64,000 nucleotides of DNA from Bradyrhizobium sp. AZCC 1693 (GTDB lineage: Bacteria; Pseudomonadota; Alphaproteobacteria; Rhizobiales; Xanthobacteraceae), in NCBI RefSeq assembly GCF_036924745.1, contig NZ_JAZHSD010000001.1, forward strand, positions 1,054,001-1,118,000, given 5' to 3'. The notes beneath the pieces were generated by a model. It saw only the letters and a program-made list of their open reading frames with translations. It had not been told where the DNA came from and did not search any database. Of the stretch, positions 10,051-19,373 are shown in pieces. The first letter of the stretch is position 1, and each line of letters begins with the position of its first letter. The position numbers were made by a program, and so were the translations under genes.

Positions 10051-11232
10051 ATGCCCAGACCTGAGCGTACCGCAGCCATCCTCGTCGCAGCCGGACGCGG
10101 GCTTCGCGCCGGCGCCGGTGGGCCCAAGCAATACCGTGAGATCGGCGGGCAAACGGTCATCTTCCGCGCCATGGAGGCGTTCTGCCGGCATCCGGACGTG
10201 TTTGCCGTACAACCGGTGGTGAATCCCGATGATGCCGTCATCTTCAATGCGGCCGTCGCAGGACTGCGTCACCAGCCCCCCACCAATGGCGGTGCGACGC
10301 GTCAGGCTTCCGTGCATGCCGGTCTCGAGGCGCTGGCGGCGGAGAAGCCCGACATCGTCCTGATCCACGACGCCGCACGGCCCTTCGTAACGCCTGCGGT
10401 GATTTCGCGCGCGATCGACGCCGCCGGCCGCACCGGCGCGGCGGTCCCTGCGATTCCGGTCACAGACACGATTAAGCAGATCAGCGAAACCGGCGACGTC
10501 GAGGCGACGCCTGAACGCGCACGGCTGCGAATCGCGCAAACACCACAGGCGTTTCGCTTCGATGTGATTCTCGATGCCCATCGCCGCGCTGCGCGCGACG
10601 GCCGCAGCGATTTCACCGACGATGCGGCGCTCGCCGAATGGGCGGGATTGACGGTAGCAACCTTTGAAGGCGATCCTGCAAACATGAAACTGACCACATC
10701 AGAAGATTTCGTCCGCGAGGAAGCCCGCCTCGCCGCCCAGCTCGACGACATCAGGACCGGCACAGGCTATGACGTGCACGCCTTCGGCGACGGCGATCAT
10801 CTGATGCTCTGCGGCGTCCGTGTGCCGCACACACGCGGCTTTCTCGCCCATTCTGACGGCGACGTCGGCCTGCATGCCCTGGTCGACGCCATCCTCGGCG
10901 CGCTGGCGGACGGCGATATCGGTTCGCACTTTCCGCCGAGCGATCCGCAGTGGAAGGGCGCCCCATCCGATAAGTTTCTCAAATATGCCGTCGACCGCGT
11001 CACCGCGCGCGGCGGCCGGATCGCCAATCTCGAAGTCACGATGATCTGCGAGCGACCGAAGATCGGCCCGCTGCGCGATACCATGCGCGCGCGAATTGCC
11101 GAGATCGCCGGGCTCAGCATCTCACGCGTTGCCGTCAAGGCAACGACCAGCGAACGGCTCGGCTTTACCGGCCGCGAGGAAGGCATCGCCGCGACCGCGA
11201 GCGCCACCATCCGCCTGCCCTGGAGCGAGTAA
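10051..11232 (+). CDS. ispDF: Bifunctional IspD/IspF enzyme of the MEP isoprenoid pathway
   Basis: A 393-residue fusion typical of alphaproteobacteria. The N-terminal half is IspD (2-C-methyl-D-erythritol 4-phosphate cytidylyltransferase), with the CTP-binding loop [16 protein letters not shown] (12-27), [13 protein letters not shown] and IHDAARPFV. The C-terminal half from about residue 233 is IspF (2,4-cyclodiphosphate synthase), with [14 protein letters not shown] carrying the metal-binding Asp and His, the HSDGDV motif, and [16 protein letters not shown]. The two activities flank the IspE step. The ATG at 10051 starts exactly at the IspD N-terminus. cinA follows 3 bases after the stop. 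Confidence 0.97.
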   Translation: MPRPERTAAILVAAGRGLRAGAGGPKQYREIGGQTVIFRAMEAFCRHPDVFAVQPVVNPDDAVIFNAAVAGLRHQPPTNGGATRQASVHAGLEALAAEKPDIVLIHDAARPFVTPAVISRAIDAAGRTGAAVPAIPVTDTIKQISETGDVEATPERARLRIAQTPQAFRFDVILDAHRRAARDGRSDFTDDAALAEWAGLTVATFEGDPANMKLTTSEDFVREEARLAAQLDDIRTGTGYDVHAFGDGDHLMLCGVRVPHTRGFLAHSDGDVGLHALVDAILGALADGDIGSHFPPSDPQWKGAPSDKFLKYAVDRVTARGGRIANLEVTMICERPKIGPLRDTMRARIAEIAGLSISRVAVKATTSERLGFTGREEGIAATASATIRLPWSE

Positions 11233-11235
11233 GCC

Positions 11236-11838
11236 ATGAGCGGCAGCGACGCCCGCGCCCTCTCCCGCTCGCTGCTCGACCTATGCCGGATGCGCAAGTT
11301 GACGATCGCGACGGCGGAGTCCTGTACCGGGGGCTTGGTCGCCGGCGCGCTCACCGACATTCCCGGCTCGTCAGACGTGATCGACCGCGGCTTCGTCACC
11401 TACTCCAACGACGCCAAGCGCGCGATGCTCGGCGTCAAGGCCTCAACGCTTGCGACCTTCGGCGCGGTCAGCAAGGAAACCGCGACCGCGATGGCGATCG
11501 GCGCCCTTGAAAAGGCCGGCGTCGATCTCGCGGTATCCATTACCGGCATCGCCGGCCCCGGCGGCGCTACGCCGGGTAAGCCGGTCGGCCTCGTCCATTT
11601 CGCGGTCGCCTCGCGCGACGGAAAGATCCTGCACCGCGAATTCCGTTTTGGAGCCATTGGCCGCACCACCGTGCGCCAGCGCTCCGTGGTGGAGGCGCTG
11701 CGCATGCTGATGGAACTGGCGCGCGGACCGCAGCCGCCCGTCAAGCCGCGACGTGAAACGATGAGCCGGCTGCGCCCACGGGTAGCGCGAACGCCACGGC
11801 GCAGCGCCGTCAAGCGGCGTCGGCCGACGCGGACTTAA
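11236..11838 (+). CDS. CinA C-terminal-domain protein, nicotinamide-nucleotide amidohydrolase (PncC type)
   Basis: A 200-residue stand-alone CinA C-terminal domain, which deamidates NMN to nicotinate mononucleotide in NAD recycling. The family motifs are present: TIATAESCTGGLVAGALTDIPGSSDV with the nucleophilic serine, ITGIAGPGG and KPVGLVHFAVAS. After about residue 160 comes a basic tail, rich in R and P, that is longer than in most PncC proteins. The ATG at 11236 is 3 bases after the ispDF stop, indicating an operon. Its stop abuts the stop of the convergent ThDP enzyme. The symbol cinA is common, but the N-terminal cinA domain is missing. Confidence 0.92.
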   Translation: MSGSDARALSRSLLDLCRMRKLTIATAESCTGGLVAGALTDIPGSSDVIDRGFVTYSNDAKRAMLGVKASTLATFGAVSKETATAMAIGALEKAGVDLAVSITGIAGPGGATPGKPVGLVHFAVASRDGKILHREFRFGAIGRTTVRQRSVVEALRMLMELARGPQPPVKPRRETMSRLRPRVARTPRRSAVKRRRPTRT

Positions 11839-13512
11839 TCAGCCCTGCGCAGCCAAAGCCTTGGCGCGCGTTTCGCTCAGCGAGCTTACCGGCGTCAATG
11901 CTTCCGGGCTGATCGAAAGCTCGATGATGGCAGGAAGCCCGCTCGCCACGGCTTCGTCGAAAGCGCGCGCGAAATCCTCGGTCCGCTCGACACGGGCGCC
12001 GAAGCCGCCGCAGGCGCGCGCAAGCGCCGCGAAGTCGGGGTTGGCGAGATCGGTGCCGGAGACACGGCCGGGATAGGTCCGCTCTTGATGCATCCGGATC
12101 GTTCCGTACATGCCGTTGTTGCAGACAATCACAATCAGCGGCAGCCGGTTTTCGACTGCGGTCATGAACTCCAGCCCGGTCATCTGGAAGCAGCCGTCGC
12201 CGGCGAACGCGATGACCGTGCGCTCGGGATGCTGCAGCTTGGCGGCCACCGCCGCGGGCAGGCCATAGCCCATCGAACCCGAGGTCGGCGCCAGTTCGGT
12301 GCGAAATTGCCGGTAGCGCCAGAACCGATGCACCCAGACGGCATAATTGCCGGCGCCGTTGCAGATGATGGTGTCGTGAGGCAAGCGATCGCTCAAACCG
12401 CGCACGATCTGCGAGAGTTGCACATCGCCGGGCGAGCGCGTGGGCTCGGTGAAGGCCAGATAGTCGGCATGCGCCGCTTTGACATAGTCGGCGCGCGATC
12501 GATGCTTCGGCTCCAGCCGCTTGATCGCGGCCGCAAATTCCGCGCTGCTCGCGACCACGCCGAACGTCGGCGAATAGACGCGGCCGATCTCTTCAGGATC
12601 AGGATAGATGTGAACCAGCGGCTGCCTTGGCTTCGGAATATCGAACATCGTGTAGCCGGATGTGGTGGCTTCCCCCAGCCTCGCGCCAAGCGCGATCACC
12701 AGATCGCTGTTACGGATCCGGTCGGCGATCTTTGCGTCAAGGCCAATGCCGACATGGCCGCCATAGCAGGGATGCAGATTGTCGAAATAGTCCTGACAGC
12801 GGAACGAAACGCCGACCGGCACTTCATGCGCCGACGCAAACGCCTCGAGATCGCGGCGTGCCTGCTCGCTCCATCCGCCACCACCGACGATCAGGAACGG
12901 CTTCTTCGCCTCCGAAAGCAGCGCATGGAACTGCCGCAGGGCGCCGTCATCAGGCGCGACAGGAAGCGGATTGTAGGGCGGCGCATCCGGCACCTCGGCG
13001 GTGTCGGTGAGCATGTCCTCGGGCAGCGCCAGCACGACCGGGCCGGGACGGCCCGAGGTCGCGGTGAAGAAGGCGCGCGAGATGAATTCCGGAATCCGCC
13101 GCGCGTCATCGATCTGGGCGACCCATTTCGCCATCGGGCCGAACATCAGTCGATAGTCGATTTCCTGGAACGCTTCGCGCTCCATCATGTCGCGCCCGAC
13201 CTGGCCGAGGAGCAGAATCAGCGGCGTCGAGTCCTGGAACGCGACATGGACACCGGCGGACGCATTGGTGGCGCCGGGCCCGCGGGTGGCAAACGCAATA
13301 CCCGGGCGGCCCGTCAGCTTGCCATAGGCATCCGCCATCATGGCGGCCCCGCCTTCATGCCGGGCGTTGATGAACCGCACGCGCTGGCTCTGGTACATGC
13401 CGTCGAGCGCGGCCAGAAAGCTCTCGCCGGGCACGCCGAACACGGTGTCGGCGCCGTGCAAGGCCAGTTGCTCGATGAGAATATGCCCACCGGTTCGAAG
13501 ATTTGCGTCCAT
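11839..13512 (-). CDS. Thiamine-diphosphate-dependent enzyme, acetolactate-synthase-like
   Basis: A 557-residue member of the ThDP superfamily with the usual three domains: PYR (1-170), a central nucleotide-fold domain (about 190-340) and PP (365-540). The ThDP-activating glutamate is present (E53 in INARHEGGAAMMADAYG), and the Mg-ThDP motif runs from GDG (GDGCFQMTGLEF) to NN in IVIVCNN. E53 argues against glyoxylate carboligase, which lacks it. No regulatory subunit gene is adjacent, so biosynthetic acetolactate synthase is unlikely. It sits with a hydroxyacid dehydrogenase and a GntR regulator, suggesting catabolism of a 2-oxo acid; the substrate cannot be told from the sequence. Confidence 0.88.
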   Translation of the reverse strand: MDANLRTGGHILIEQLALHGADTVFGVPGESFLAALDGMYQSQRVRFINARHEGGAAMMADAYGKLTGRPGIAFATRGPGATNASAGVHVAFQDSTPLILLLGQVGRDMMEREAFQEIDYRLMFGPMAKWVAQIDDARRIPEFISRAFFTATSGRPGPVVLALPEDMLTDTAEVPDAPPYNPLPVAPDDGALRQFHALLSEAKKPFLIVGGGGWSEQARRDLEAFASAHEVPVGVSFRCQDYFDNLHPCYGGHVGIGLDAKIADRIRNSDLVIALGARLGEATTSGYTMFDIPKPRQPLVHIYPDPEEIGRVYSPTFGVVASSAEFAAAIKRLEPKHRSRADYVKAAHADYLAFTEPTRSPGDVQLSQIVRGLSDRLPHDTIICNGAGNYAVWVHRFWRYRQFRTELAPTSGSMGYGLPAAVAAKLQHPERTVIAFAGDGCFQMTGLEFMTAVENRLPLIVIVCNNGMYGTIRMHQERTYPGRVSGTDLANPDFAALARACGGFGARVERTEDFARAFDEAVASGLPAIIELSISPEALTPVSSLSETRAKALAAQG

Positions 13513-13613
13513 CGCCTCGCCCTTCCGTTATGGGATTACGGATTTGAACCCGGCTTAAAGAATGGCGTCGGCACCAGCAACCGGTTTTCCTGCAAGGTCA
13601 GATATGCCGACCG

Positions 13614-14543
13614 TCATTTTCCTTGTTCCTGTTGTTGCTCTTTCGGTGCCACCCTCGCCTCCACCCCGGTCACGGCTTCATAGGCCTTGATGACGGCGGT
13701 GCAGGACTCGCCGTCGTGCCCCAGCAGCGCCGCCTGCCGGTAGGTCTGATGCACCGCCTCCGCCATGAAGCCCGGCAGGCCCGCCTCCTCCAGCCAGCGC
13801 GCGTAATAGCGGACGTCCTTGCGGGCGTTCGCCAGCGACATCAGCGGGGTGAAGTCGCCATCGAGTGTGGCCTGGCCGTAGAGATCGAGCATGCCGCTCT
13901 TGGCGCCGGCGGCCGAGATGATGCCGATTACCTGGGAAAGATCGAGCCCGTCCTTGGCGGCAAGCGCAAACCCCTCGCACCATGCCGCCACATTGGCGAA
14001 GGCGATGTAGTTGTGAATAACTTTTAGGCGGATGGCGTGCCCCAGCGGGCCGATGTGGAAGATATTTTCGGCATAAAGCTCGAAATAGGGCCTGAGGTCG
14101 TCGAGCAGGTCGCGCTCGCCGCCAAACAGCACGTTGACCTTGCCGATATCGGCGTGTTTCGGGGTTCGCGTCATCGGCGCTTCGGCGTAGCGCCCGCCGG
14201 CCGCCCGCACCATGCGGTCGAGCTTCGCGACCATTTGCGGACTGCCGGTGGTGTGATCCACGATGATGAACCCTGGCGCCGGACCGGCGAGCAGCCCGTC
14301 GCGACATATCATCAGCGCTTCGACGTCCTCGGCTTCATTGACGCAAATCATGATGATGCGGCAGTTGTCGCGAATTTCCTGAAGGCCGGTAGCGATGGTC
14401 GCGCCAAACGATTTGGCGGCGGCCACGGCGGCCGGGTTGAGGTCATAGGCGGTAACCGCCACGCCCTTGGCGACCAGATTCTTCACCAAACCCCGTCCCA
14501 TTCCGCCGAGGCCGATAAAGCCAACGCGCTCGAGTGTCGTCAT
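13614..14543 (-). CDS. NAD(P)-dependent beta-hydroxyacid dehydrogenase (HIBADH family)
   Basis: A 309-residue 3-hydroxyisobutyrate dehydrogenase/tartronate-semialdehyde reductase type enzyme. The N-terminal Rossmann fold shows GFIGLGGMGRGLVKNL; the substrate-binding stretch is VDHTTGSPQ. The catalytic lysine is K174 with N178 (GHAIRLKVIHNYIAFANVAAW). The C-terminus has a helical dimerisation domain. The final dozen residues are glutamine-rich (KEQQQEQGK). The gene lies 101 bases upstream of the ThDP enzyme on the same strand and divergent from a GntR regulator, so the three probably form one regulated catabolic unit. The exact substrate is unknown. Confidence 0.9.
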   Translation of the reverse strand: MTTLERVGFIGLGGMGRGLVKNLVAKGVAVTAYDLNPAAVAAAKSFGATIATGLQEIRDNCRIIMICVNEAEDVEALMICRDGLLAGPAPGFIIVDHTTGSPQMVAKLDRMVRAAGGRYAEAPMTRTPKHADIGKVNVLFGGERDLLDDLRPYFELYAENIFHIGPLGHAIRLKVIHNYIAFANVAAWCEGFALAAKDGLDLSQVIGIISAAGAKSGMLDLYGQATLDGDFTPLMSLANARKDVRYYARWLEEAGLPGFMAEAVHQTYRQAALLGHDGESCTAVIKAYEAVTGVEARVAPKEQQQEQGK

Positions 14544-14667
14544 CTCCGGCCTTCCCTGTGATTTGACGGTCCCTTGGAATCGCTGTCATTCGGATGATGG
14601 CAGTATCGCTCTGCCGCCAGCCTTTTCTGCTCGGCTACCATGCCCGCAGGCTGTCCGACAACCTGAT

Positions 14668-14682
14668 TGGTCCATTGCACCA
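14668..14682. promoter_or_regulatory. Possible GntR/FadR-type operator
   Basis: TGGT and ACCA arms spaced by 7 bases lie in the 229-base spacer between the divergent dehydrogenase and GntR genes. A second, inverted arrangement (ACCAACTGGT, 14765-14774) overlaps the GTG start of the regulator. FadR-family regulators often bind TGGT...ACCA-like dyads, so autoregulation and control of the divergent pair is plausible. This is pattern matching only. Confidence 0.3.
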
Positions 14683-14772
14683 CCAGTCTTATTTGGATAT
14701 GCCTGCCTGCTGATTGGCGTGGATCGCAACGGCGGCTTCCGCCGGTGACGCCATCTCGGACAGGACCAACTG

Positions 14773-15504
14773 GTGAAATTCAAATCCCTCGAGCGCGGTC
14801 CTTCATTGCCGGAGGAGATTGTCGCCAGCCTGACCAGCGCCCTGTTCGCGGGCGAGCTTCGGCCCGGCGATCGCCTGCCGTCCGAACAAGCGCTGGCGAC
14901 CGAATTCGGCGTGGCGCGGACGGTGGTGAGAGAGGCGATCTCGCAGCTCAAGTATGACGGCATCGTCCAGAGCCGCGTCGGCGTCGGTGCCTTCATCGCC
15001 CAACCGCAAGAACGCACCGCTTTTCGCATCAGTCCCGCCTGCTTCCAGAAGCGCAAGGAGCTGCTGAAGCTGTTGCGCCTGCGCAATGGCGTCGTCATCG
15101 AGGCCGCGGCGGATGCGGCGCTGGCGCGCTCCAACCGCGACATCGCCCGCATGGAGGCCATTCTCAAGGAAATGCGGGAGGCGATCGGCGATCACAAGCA
15201 TGGCGCCGAGCGTCATTTCGAGGCCGAACGTCAACTCATCCACGTCATCGCCAAGGTCGCTGACAATGAGCACGCGCTCAATTTCATCGTGATGATCGAC
15301 AGCCAGATTGCCGAGAAACTTCGCTCGGTCGCCGTCAAGAACACCAAGGCGACCGAACTCGCCGCGGTTGCGATCGAGGAGCAGGCGCGCCTGGTCGAGG
15401 CCATCAAGCGCGGCGATCCCGGCGCGGCGCGCGACAAGGCCCGCAAACATTATGACAACGCCGCGCAGCGCCTGGCCGATCGCGCCGATCTGGCCGACGT
15501 CTAG
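14773..15504 (+). CDS. GntR-family transcriptional regulator, FadR/FCD subfamily
   Basis: A 243-residue regulator with an N-terminal winged helix (RPGDRLPSEQALATEFGVARTVVREAISQLKYDGIVQSRVGVGAFI, about 30-75) and a C-terminal all-helical FCD ligand-binding domain (about 95-230). FCD metal ligands are partly visible (D/H pattern around HFEAERQLIHVIAKVADN and the late KARKHYDNA). The start is GTG at 14773. It is divergent from the dehydrogenase/ThDP-enzyme pair and is the natural candidate regulator of that pair, probably responding to their substrate. Its last 4 bases overlap the end of the convergent coq10 gene. Confidence 0.9.
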   Translation: MKFKSLERGPSLPEEIVASLTSALFAGELRPGDRLPSEQALATEFGVARTVVREAISQLKYDGIVQSRVGVGAFIAQPQERTAFRISPACFQKRKELLKLLRLRNGVVIEAAADAALARSNRDIARMEAILKEMREAIGDHKHGAERHFEAERQLIHVIAKVADNEHALNFIVMIDSQIAEKLRSVAVKNTKATELAAVAIEEQARLVEAIKRGDPGAARDKARKHYDNAAQRLADRADLADV

Positions 15505-15980
15505 CCGGCCCTGACCGGACCCGCACCACCTTTCCCATAAACCGCATCCGCCCGCTTTTCGAACGCGGCGGCAAAACGCTGGAACGCGGTGTCGAACATC
15601 GTGCCCATCAGCATCGCCAGCATCCGGCTTCTGAATTCGTAGGACAGGAAGAATCCGACGTCGCAGTCGGTTTCGGATTTCGGCTCGAACGTCCAGCGGT
15701 TTTCGAGATTGCTGAACGGGCCCTTCAGATATTCGACCGTGATCTTCAGGTTCGGCCGGTCCAGCGTCACTCGGCTGGTGAAGGTTTCCCGCACCAGCTT
15801 GAACGACACGGTCATGTCGGCGACGATGATTTCAGTGCCGTCTCCCCGCGACGTGCGCTGGCGTATTCGCAGCGACTGGCACAGCGGCACGAATTCCGGA
15901 TAGCGCTCGATATCGGCGACCAGATCGAACATCTGCGACGCGGTATGATGAACCCGGCGCTTGCTGGAAAAGCGCGGCAT
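15501..15980 (-). CDS. Coq10/RatA-type START-domain protein
   Basis: A 159-residue single-domain protein of the polyketide-cyclase/START fold. Typical motifs are FSSKRRVHHTASQMFDLVADIERYPEFVPLCQSLRI and LKITVEYLKGPFSNLENRW. In mitochondria and alphaproteobacteria this family (Coq10) binds ubiquinone and supports respiration; the E. coli relative RatA is annotated as a ribosome-association toxin, and that label is often copied to alphaproteobacteria with little support. It overlaps the P-loop gene upstream by one base (TGATG). Together with lipA upstream it forms a leftward operon. Confidence 0.9.
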   Translation of the reverse strand: MPRFSSKRRVHHTASQMFDLVADIERYPEFVPLCQSLRIRQRTSRGDGTEIIVADMTVSFKLVRETFTSRVTLDRPNLKITVEYLKGPFSNLENRWTFEPKSETDCDVGFFLSYEFRSRMLAMLMGTMFDTAFQRFAAAFEKRADAVYGKGGAGPVRAG

Positions 15981-16519
15981 CAGTGGATACTCGCCCGGTT
16001 CTGCCTGAGCGCGATTTCGCTCAGATAGTCGTTCGCCTGCGTCCGGTGGGTGAAGCAGACCAGCGATTGATCGGCGCGCAGTCCTTCAAAATAGCTCAAC
16101 AGCTTCGGCCGCTGTTGCCGGCGATAGGTCCAGACATAGCGAAAAAATTCGAAGTCGATCTTTTCCGGGCAGCCTTCGGCCATTTCCGGGCGGACTTGGC
16201 CATAGCTGCTGGCGATCCGCTTCATGACGCCGAACATGCAGCTGCTGCGCGGCAGGTCGAACCAGATCACGGTGTCGCTGACCTGGCGGCGCAATTCGCC
16301 CGCGCCGTGCCTGGTGTAGTTGCCGTCGATGACCCATTGCGGCTGGCGCACGACCGCGGCCACGCGTTCTCCGAACTCGGCCTTGTCGGATTCGACCCAG
16401 CCCGGTTTCCAGTACAGCGCATCCAGCGAGACGAAGGGAATGCCTGTCATCTCCGACAGCCGTCGAGCAAATGTCGACTTGCCGGACCCCGACGATCCCA
16501 TCACAAGAACGCGTTGCAT
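15980..16519 (-). CDS. P-loop NTPase of the adenylate-kinase/DNA-topology-modulation (FlaR) type
   Basis: A 179-residue nucleoside-kinase-like P-loop protein. Walker A is GSSGSGKST (8-16). It is followed by LSEMTGIPFVSLDALYWKPGW, a pattern characteristic of the so-called topology modulation proteins, then WVIDGNYTRHGAGELRRQVSDTVIWFDLPRS. The substrate of this family is not established. It lies between lipA and coq10 on the same strand with a 15-base gap and a 1-base overlap, so all three are probably co-transcribed. Confidence 0.85.
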   Translation of the reverse strand: MQRVLVMGSSGSGKSTFARRLSEMTGIPFVSLDALYWKPGWVESDKAEFGERVAAVVRQPQWVIDGNYTRHGAGELRRQVSDTVIWFDLPRSSCMFGVMKRIASSYGQVRPEMAEGCPEKIDFEFFRYVWTYRRQQRPKLLSYFEGLRADQSLVCFTHRTQANDYLSEIALRQNRASIH

Positions 16520-16534
16520 TGGTTCGACCCGAGG

Positions 16535-17494
16535 CTAGCGGGCTTGCGCTAGGCGCGCCGCCTGCAGCTTGGCAAAATCCTCGCCTGCATGGTGCGAGGA
16601 ACGCGTCAGCGGGCTCGCCGACACCATCAGAAAACCCTTGGTGTAGGCGACCTTCTCATACCCTGAGAATTCATCCGGGGTCACGTAACGCATGACGGCG
16701 TGATGCTTGCGGGTCGGCTGCAGATATTGCCCAATGGTCAGGAAATCGACCTCGGCCGAGCGCAGATCGTCCATCACCTGCAGCACCTCATGCCGCTCCT
16801 CGCCAAGGCCGACCATGATGCCTGATTTGGTGAAGATGGTGGGATCGATCTCCTTGACCCGCTGCAACAGCCGGATCGAATGGAAATAGCGCGCGCCCGG
16901 GCGCACCGTGAGATAGCGCGCCGGCACGGTTTCGAGATTGTGGTTGAATACGTCGGGCTTGGCCGCCGCGACCACCTCCAGCGCACCTTCCTTGCGCAGG
17001 AAGTCGGGGGTCAGGATTTCGATGGTCGTGGTCGGGCACCGCGCGCGGATCGCGCGGATCGTTTGGGCAAAATGCTCCGCGCCGCCGTCGACAAGATCGT
17101 CGCGGTCGACCGAGGTGACCACCACATGCGACAGTCCGAGCTTGAAGGTGGCTTCCGCAACATGCTCCGGCTCGGCGGCCTCGAGGGCGCCGGGCATGCC
17201 GGTCTTGACGTTGCAGAACGCGCAAGCCCGCGTGCAGGTGTCCCCCATGATCATGAAGGTGGCGTGCTTCTTGTCCCAGCACTCGCCGATGTTCGGGCAG
17301 CCGGCCTCCTCGCATACCGTGACGAGGCCGTTCTCTTTCACGATTCTGCGGGTGTCGGCGTAGCCCCGCGTATTCGGCGCGCGCACCCTGATCCAGTCCG
17401 GTTTCGGCGGCGACAGTGCATCCGGCCGGTTCACCTTTTCGGGGTGACGCGGGCGAACCTGGTTTACGGAGACGGTATCGACGAGGACGACCAT
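16535..17494 (-). CDS. lipA: Lipoyl synthase
   Basis: A 319-residue radical-SAM enzyme that inserts two sulfurs into protein-bound octanoyl groups to make lipoate. The auxiliary cluster motif [12 protein letters not shown] and the radical-SAM motif CTRACAFC are intact, as is the C-terminal [10 protein letters not shown] with the conserved RSS. I chose the ATG at 17494 (MVVLVDTVS...), which matches the N-terminus I recall for rhizobial LipA; the open frame extends nine codons further upstream. It heads the lipA/P-loop/coq10 operon and is divergent from a glycosylase gene. Confidence 0.96.
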   Translation of the reverse strand: MVVLVDTVSVNQVRPRHPEKVNRPDALSPPKPDWIRVRAPNTRGYADTRRIVKENGLVTVCEEAGCPNIGECWDKKHATFMIMGDTCTRACAFCNVKTGMPGALEAAEPEHVAEATFKLGLSHVVVTSVDRDDLVDGGAEHFAQTIRAIRARCPTTTIEILTPDFLRKEGALEVVAAAKPDVFNHNLETVPARYLTVRPGARYFHSIRLLQRVKEIDPTIFTKSGIMVGLGEERHEVLQVMDDLRSAEVDFLTIGQYLQPTRKHHAVMRYVTPDEFSGYEKVAYTKGFLMVSASPLTRSSHHAGEDFAKLQAARLAQAR

Positions 17495-17608
17495 TTTAAG
17501 TCCGGATATTGCGAGAAACACTAGCTAATCGGTGCCGCCGGTGGCTGCAACCCCGATTGCGGAAGACCACAATCCAGTTGCGGAAGACTCGCTGAGGCTA
17601 GCAGAAAC

Positions 17609-18265
17609 ATGCAAGATATTGGCAGTTTTCACCTGTTCCGCCGTGATTCCCACCTCAAAATGGTTCAAAACCCGAAGCCGGCCGATGCCGCCGCCCCTCG
17701 CCTCGGCAAGCCGCTGAAACGCTCGTTCTTTGGCCGTAGCGTGCACGAAGTGGCGCCCGACCTGCTCGGGGCGACGCTGCTGGTAGACGGCGTCGGCGGC
17801 ATCATCGTCGAGGTCGAGGCCTATCATCATCTGGACCCGGCCGCGCACTCGTTTCGCGGCCCCACGCCGCGCAACCGCGTGATGTTCGGCCCGCCAGGTT
17901 TTGCCTATGTCTACCGCTCCTATGGCATCCACTGGTGCGCCAATTTCGTCTGCGAGGCGGAAGGCTCGGCCAGCGCCGTGCTGATCCGCGCGCTGCGGCC
18001 GACCCATGGAATAGCGGCGATGCGCCGCCGCCGCGGCCTGCAGGACGAGCGCGCGCTGTGCTCGGGCCCGGGCAAGCTGTGTGAGGCGCTCGGCATCACC
18101 ATCAAACACAGCGAACTGCCGCTGGATACGCCTCCGATCGCGCTGCATGCGCGGATCGGCAAGGCCGACATCATCGCTGGCGTACGGATCGGAATTACAA
18201 AAGCGGTCGACCTGCCGTGGCGATATGGATTGAAGGGATCGAGGTTTCTGAGCAAGCCGTTTTGA
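17609..18265 (+). CDS. DNA-3-methyladenine glycosylase (AAG/Mpg family)
   Basis: A 218-residue base-excision repair enzyme of the monofunctional alkyladenine glycosylase family, which removes 3-methyladenine and similar lesions. Diagnostic stretches are [47 protein letters not shown] with the catalytic glutamate (VEVEAY), [22 protein letters not shown] and [11 protein letters not shown]. Length is normal. A second ATG at 17660 would trim 17 residues and sits closer to the family start. It stands alone, divergent from lipA. Confidence 0.93.
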   Translation: MQDIGSFHLFRRDSHLKMVQNPKPADAAAPRLGKPLKRSFFGRSVHEVAPDLLGATLLVDGVGGIIVEVEAYHHLDPAAHSFRGPTPRNRVMFGPPGFAYVYRSYGIHWCANFVCEAEGSASAVLIRALRPTHGIAAMRRRRGLQDERALCSGPGKLCEALGITIKHSELPLDTPPIALHARIGKADIIAGVRIGITKAVDLPWRYGLKGSRFLSKPF

Positions 18266-18347
18266 CGGGGGGCTTGTGTCAACATCAATAGCTGTTATGC
18301 CGCGATCTCAGGCTTCGGGGTCGGTGATCTTCACTCTGGAGGAACGA

Positions 18348-19175
18348 ATGGATGTGCAGCGGATCGCAGCCTTTTCACACGGAACGAACGGGGGCAATCC
18401 TGCCGGCGTCGTGCTCTGCGAAGCGCTTCCTCCTGCCGACCAGATGCTGACGATCGCGGCAGAGGTCGGATATTCAGAGACGGTGTTCGCTGCACCGAGC
18501 GAGGACGGCTGGCGGGTGCGCTACTTCGCACCAGAGATCGAGGTGCCGTTCTGCGGCCACGCGACGATCGCGCTCGGGGCAGCGCTCGCTCTTGCCCACG
18601 GCGACGGCACCTTCACGCTCCAACTTAACGACACCCGGATCACGGTAACAGGATGGCGGAAGAATCCCGCGCTTATGGCGGCGCTGCAATCACCGCGCAC
18701 GCGCAGCGAGCAGGCTCAGCGGGAACTGGTTGAGGCTGCGCTCGGCCTTTTCTCGTACACCGTTGCTGATCTCGACCCACGCCTGCCTCCCGCGATCGCC
18801 GAGGCTGGTGCTCGGCATCTCGTCCTGGCCCTGACCAGCCGGCAAAAGCTGGCCGCGATGCACTATGACCTAGAGCGAGGGCGGCGGTTCATGATGGCAG
18901 CCGGGATCGTCACCATCAGTCTCGTCCAAGCGGAAACCAACACGCTCTTCCACGCCCGTAATCCATTCGCAGCAGGAGGCGTCTACGAGGACGCCGCGAC
19001 GGGAGCCGCGGCGGCGGCCCTCGCAGGATATCTGCGGGATCTTGGATGGCCTCATGGTGGTATGATCGATATCCTTCAGGGGGAGGACATGGGTGTGCCG
19101 TCGCGTCTACGAGCCGAGATCACCTCTGAACCCGGTGCGAGCATTCGGGTGTCCGGGGCGGCTCGGCAGATGTAG
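18348..19175 (+). CDS. PhzF-family isomerase/epimerase
   Basis: A 275-residue protein of the PhzF/diaminopimelate-epimerase-like fold. Family motifs seen are VFAAPSEDGWRVRYFAPEIEVPFCGHATIALG (the PhzF hallmark F-CGHAT-A) and the second-domain DAATGAAAAALAGYLRDLG. The active-site glutamate of PhzF is probably the E in GYSETVF. Members do isomerisations in secondary metabolism, but most chromosomal copies have no known substrate. I chose the ATG at 18348 because an excellent Shine-Dalgarno, GGAGGA, lies 5 bases upstream; an upstream GTG at 18276 would add 24 poorly conserved residues. Confidence 0.9.
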   Translation: MDVQRIAAFSHGTNGGNPAGVVLCEALPPADQMLTIAAEVGYSETVFAAPSEDGWRVRYFAPEIEVPFCGHATIALGAALALAHGDGTFTLQLNDTRITVTGWRKNPALMAALQSPRTRSEQAQRELVEAALGLFSYTVADLDPRLPPAIAEAGARHLVLALTSRQKLAAMHYDLERGRRFMMAAGIVTISLVQAETNTLFHARNPFAAGGVYEDAATGAAAAALAGYLRDLGWPHGGMIDILQGEDMGVPSRLRAEITSEPGASIRVSGAARQM

Positions 19176-19373
19176 CCAACTGGTCGGAGTATGTAGATTC
19201 GGAGACATCCGCTGCGGCAGGAACTCTACTGTCGTAGATGCTAATGGAGGAAATGCTCGTTGATCAAGTTGCGGCGACAGTGGTCATTGCATTCGAATCA
19301 ACAGGGTCCGGCGCAGTCTCCAATTTCCGTTCGAGCCTCATCAATCATCAGGCCGTCATTTGAAAGGACCACC

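Noticed and set aside
11839..13512. Glyoxylate carboligase (gcl) for the ThDP enzyme
   Set aside because: Gcl lacks the ThDP-activating glutamate, which is present here as E53, and the protein is shorter.
15501..15980. RatA toxin of a toxin-antitoxin pair
   Set aside because: No antitoxin partner; the lipA-linked context fits the Coq10-like respiratory role better.
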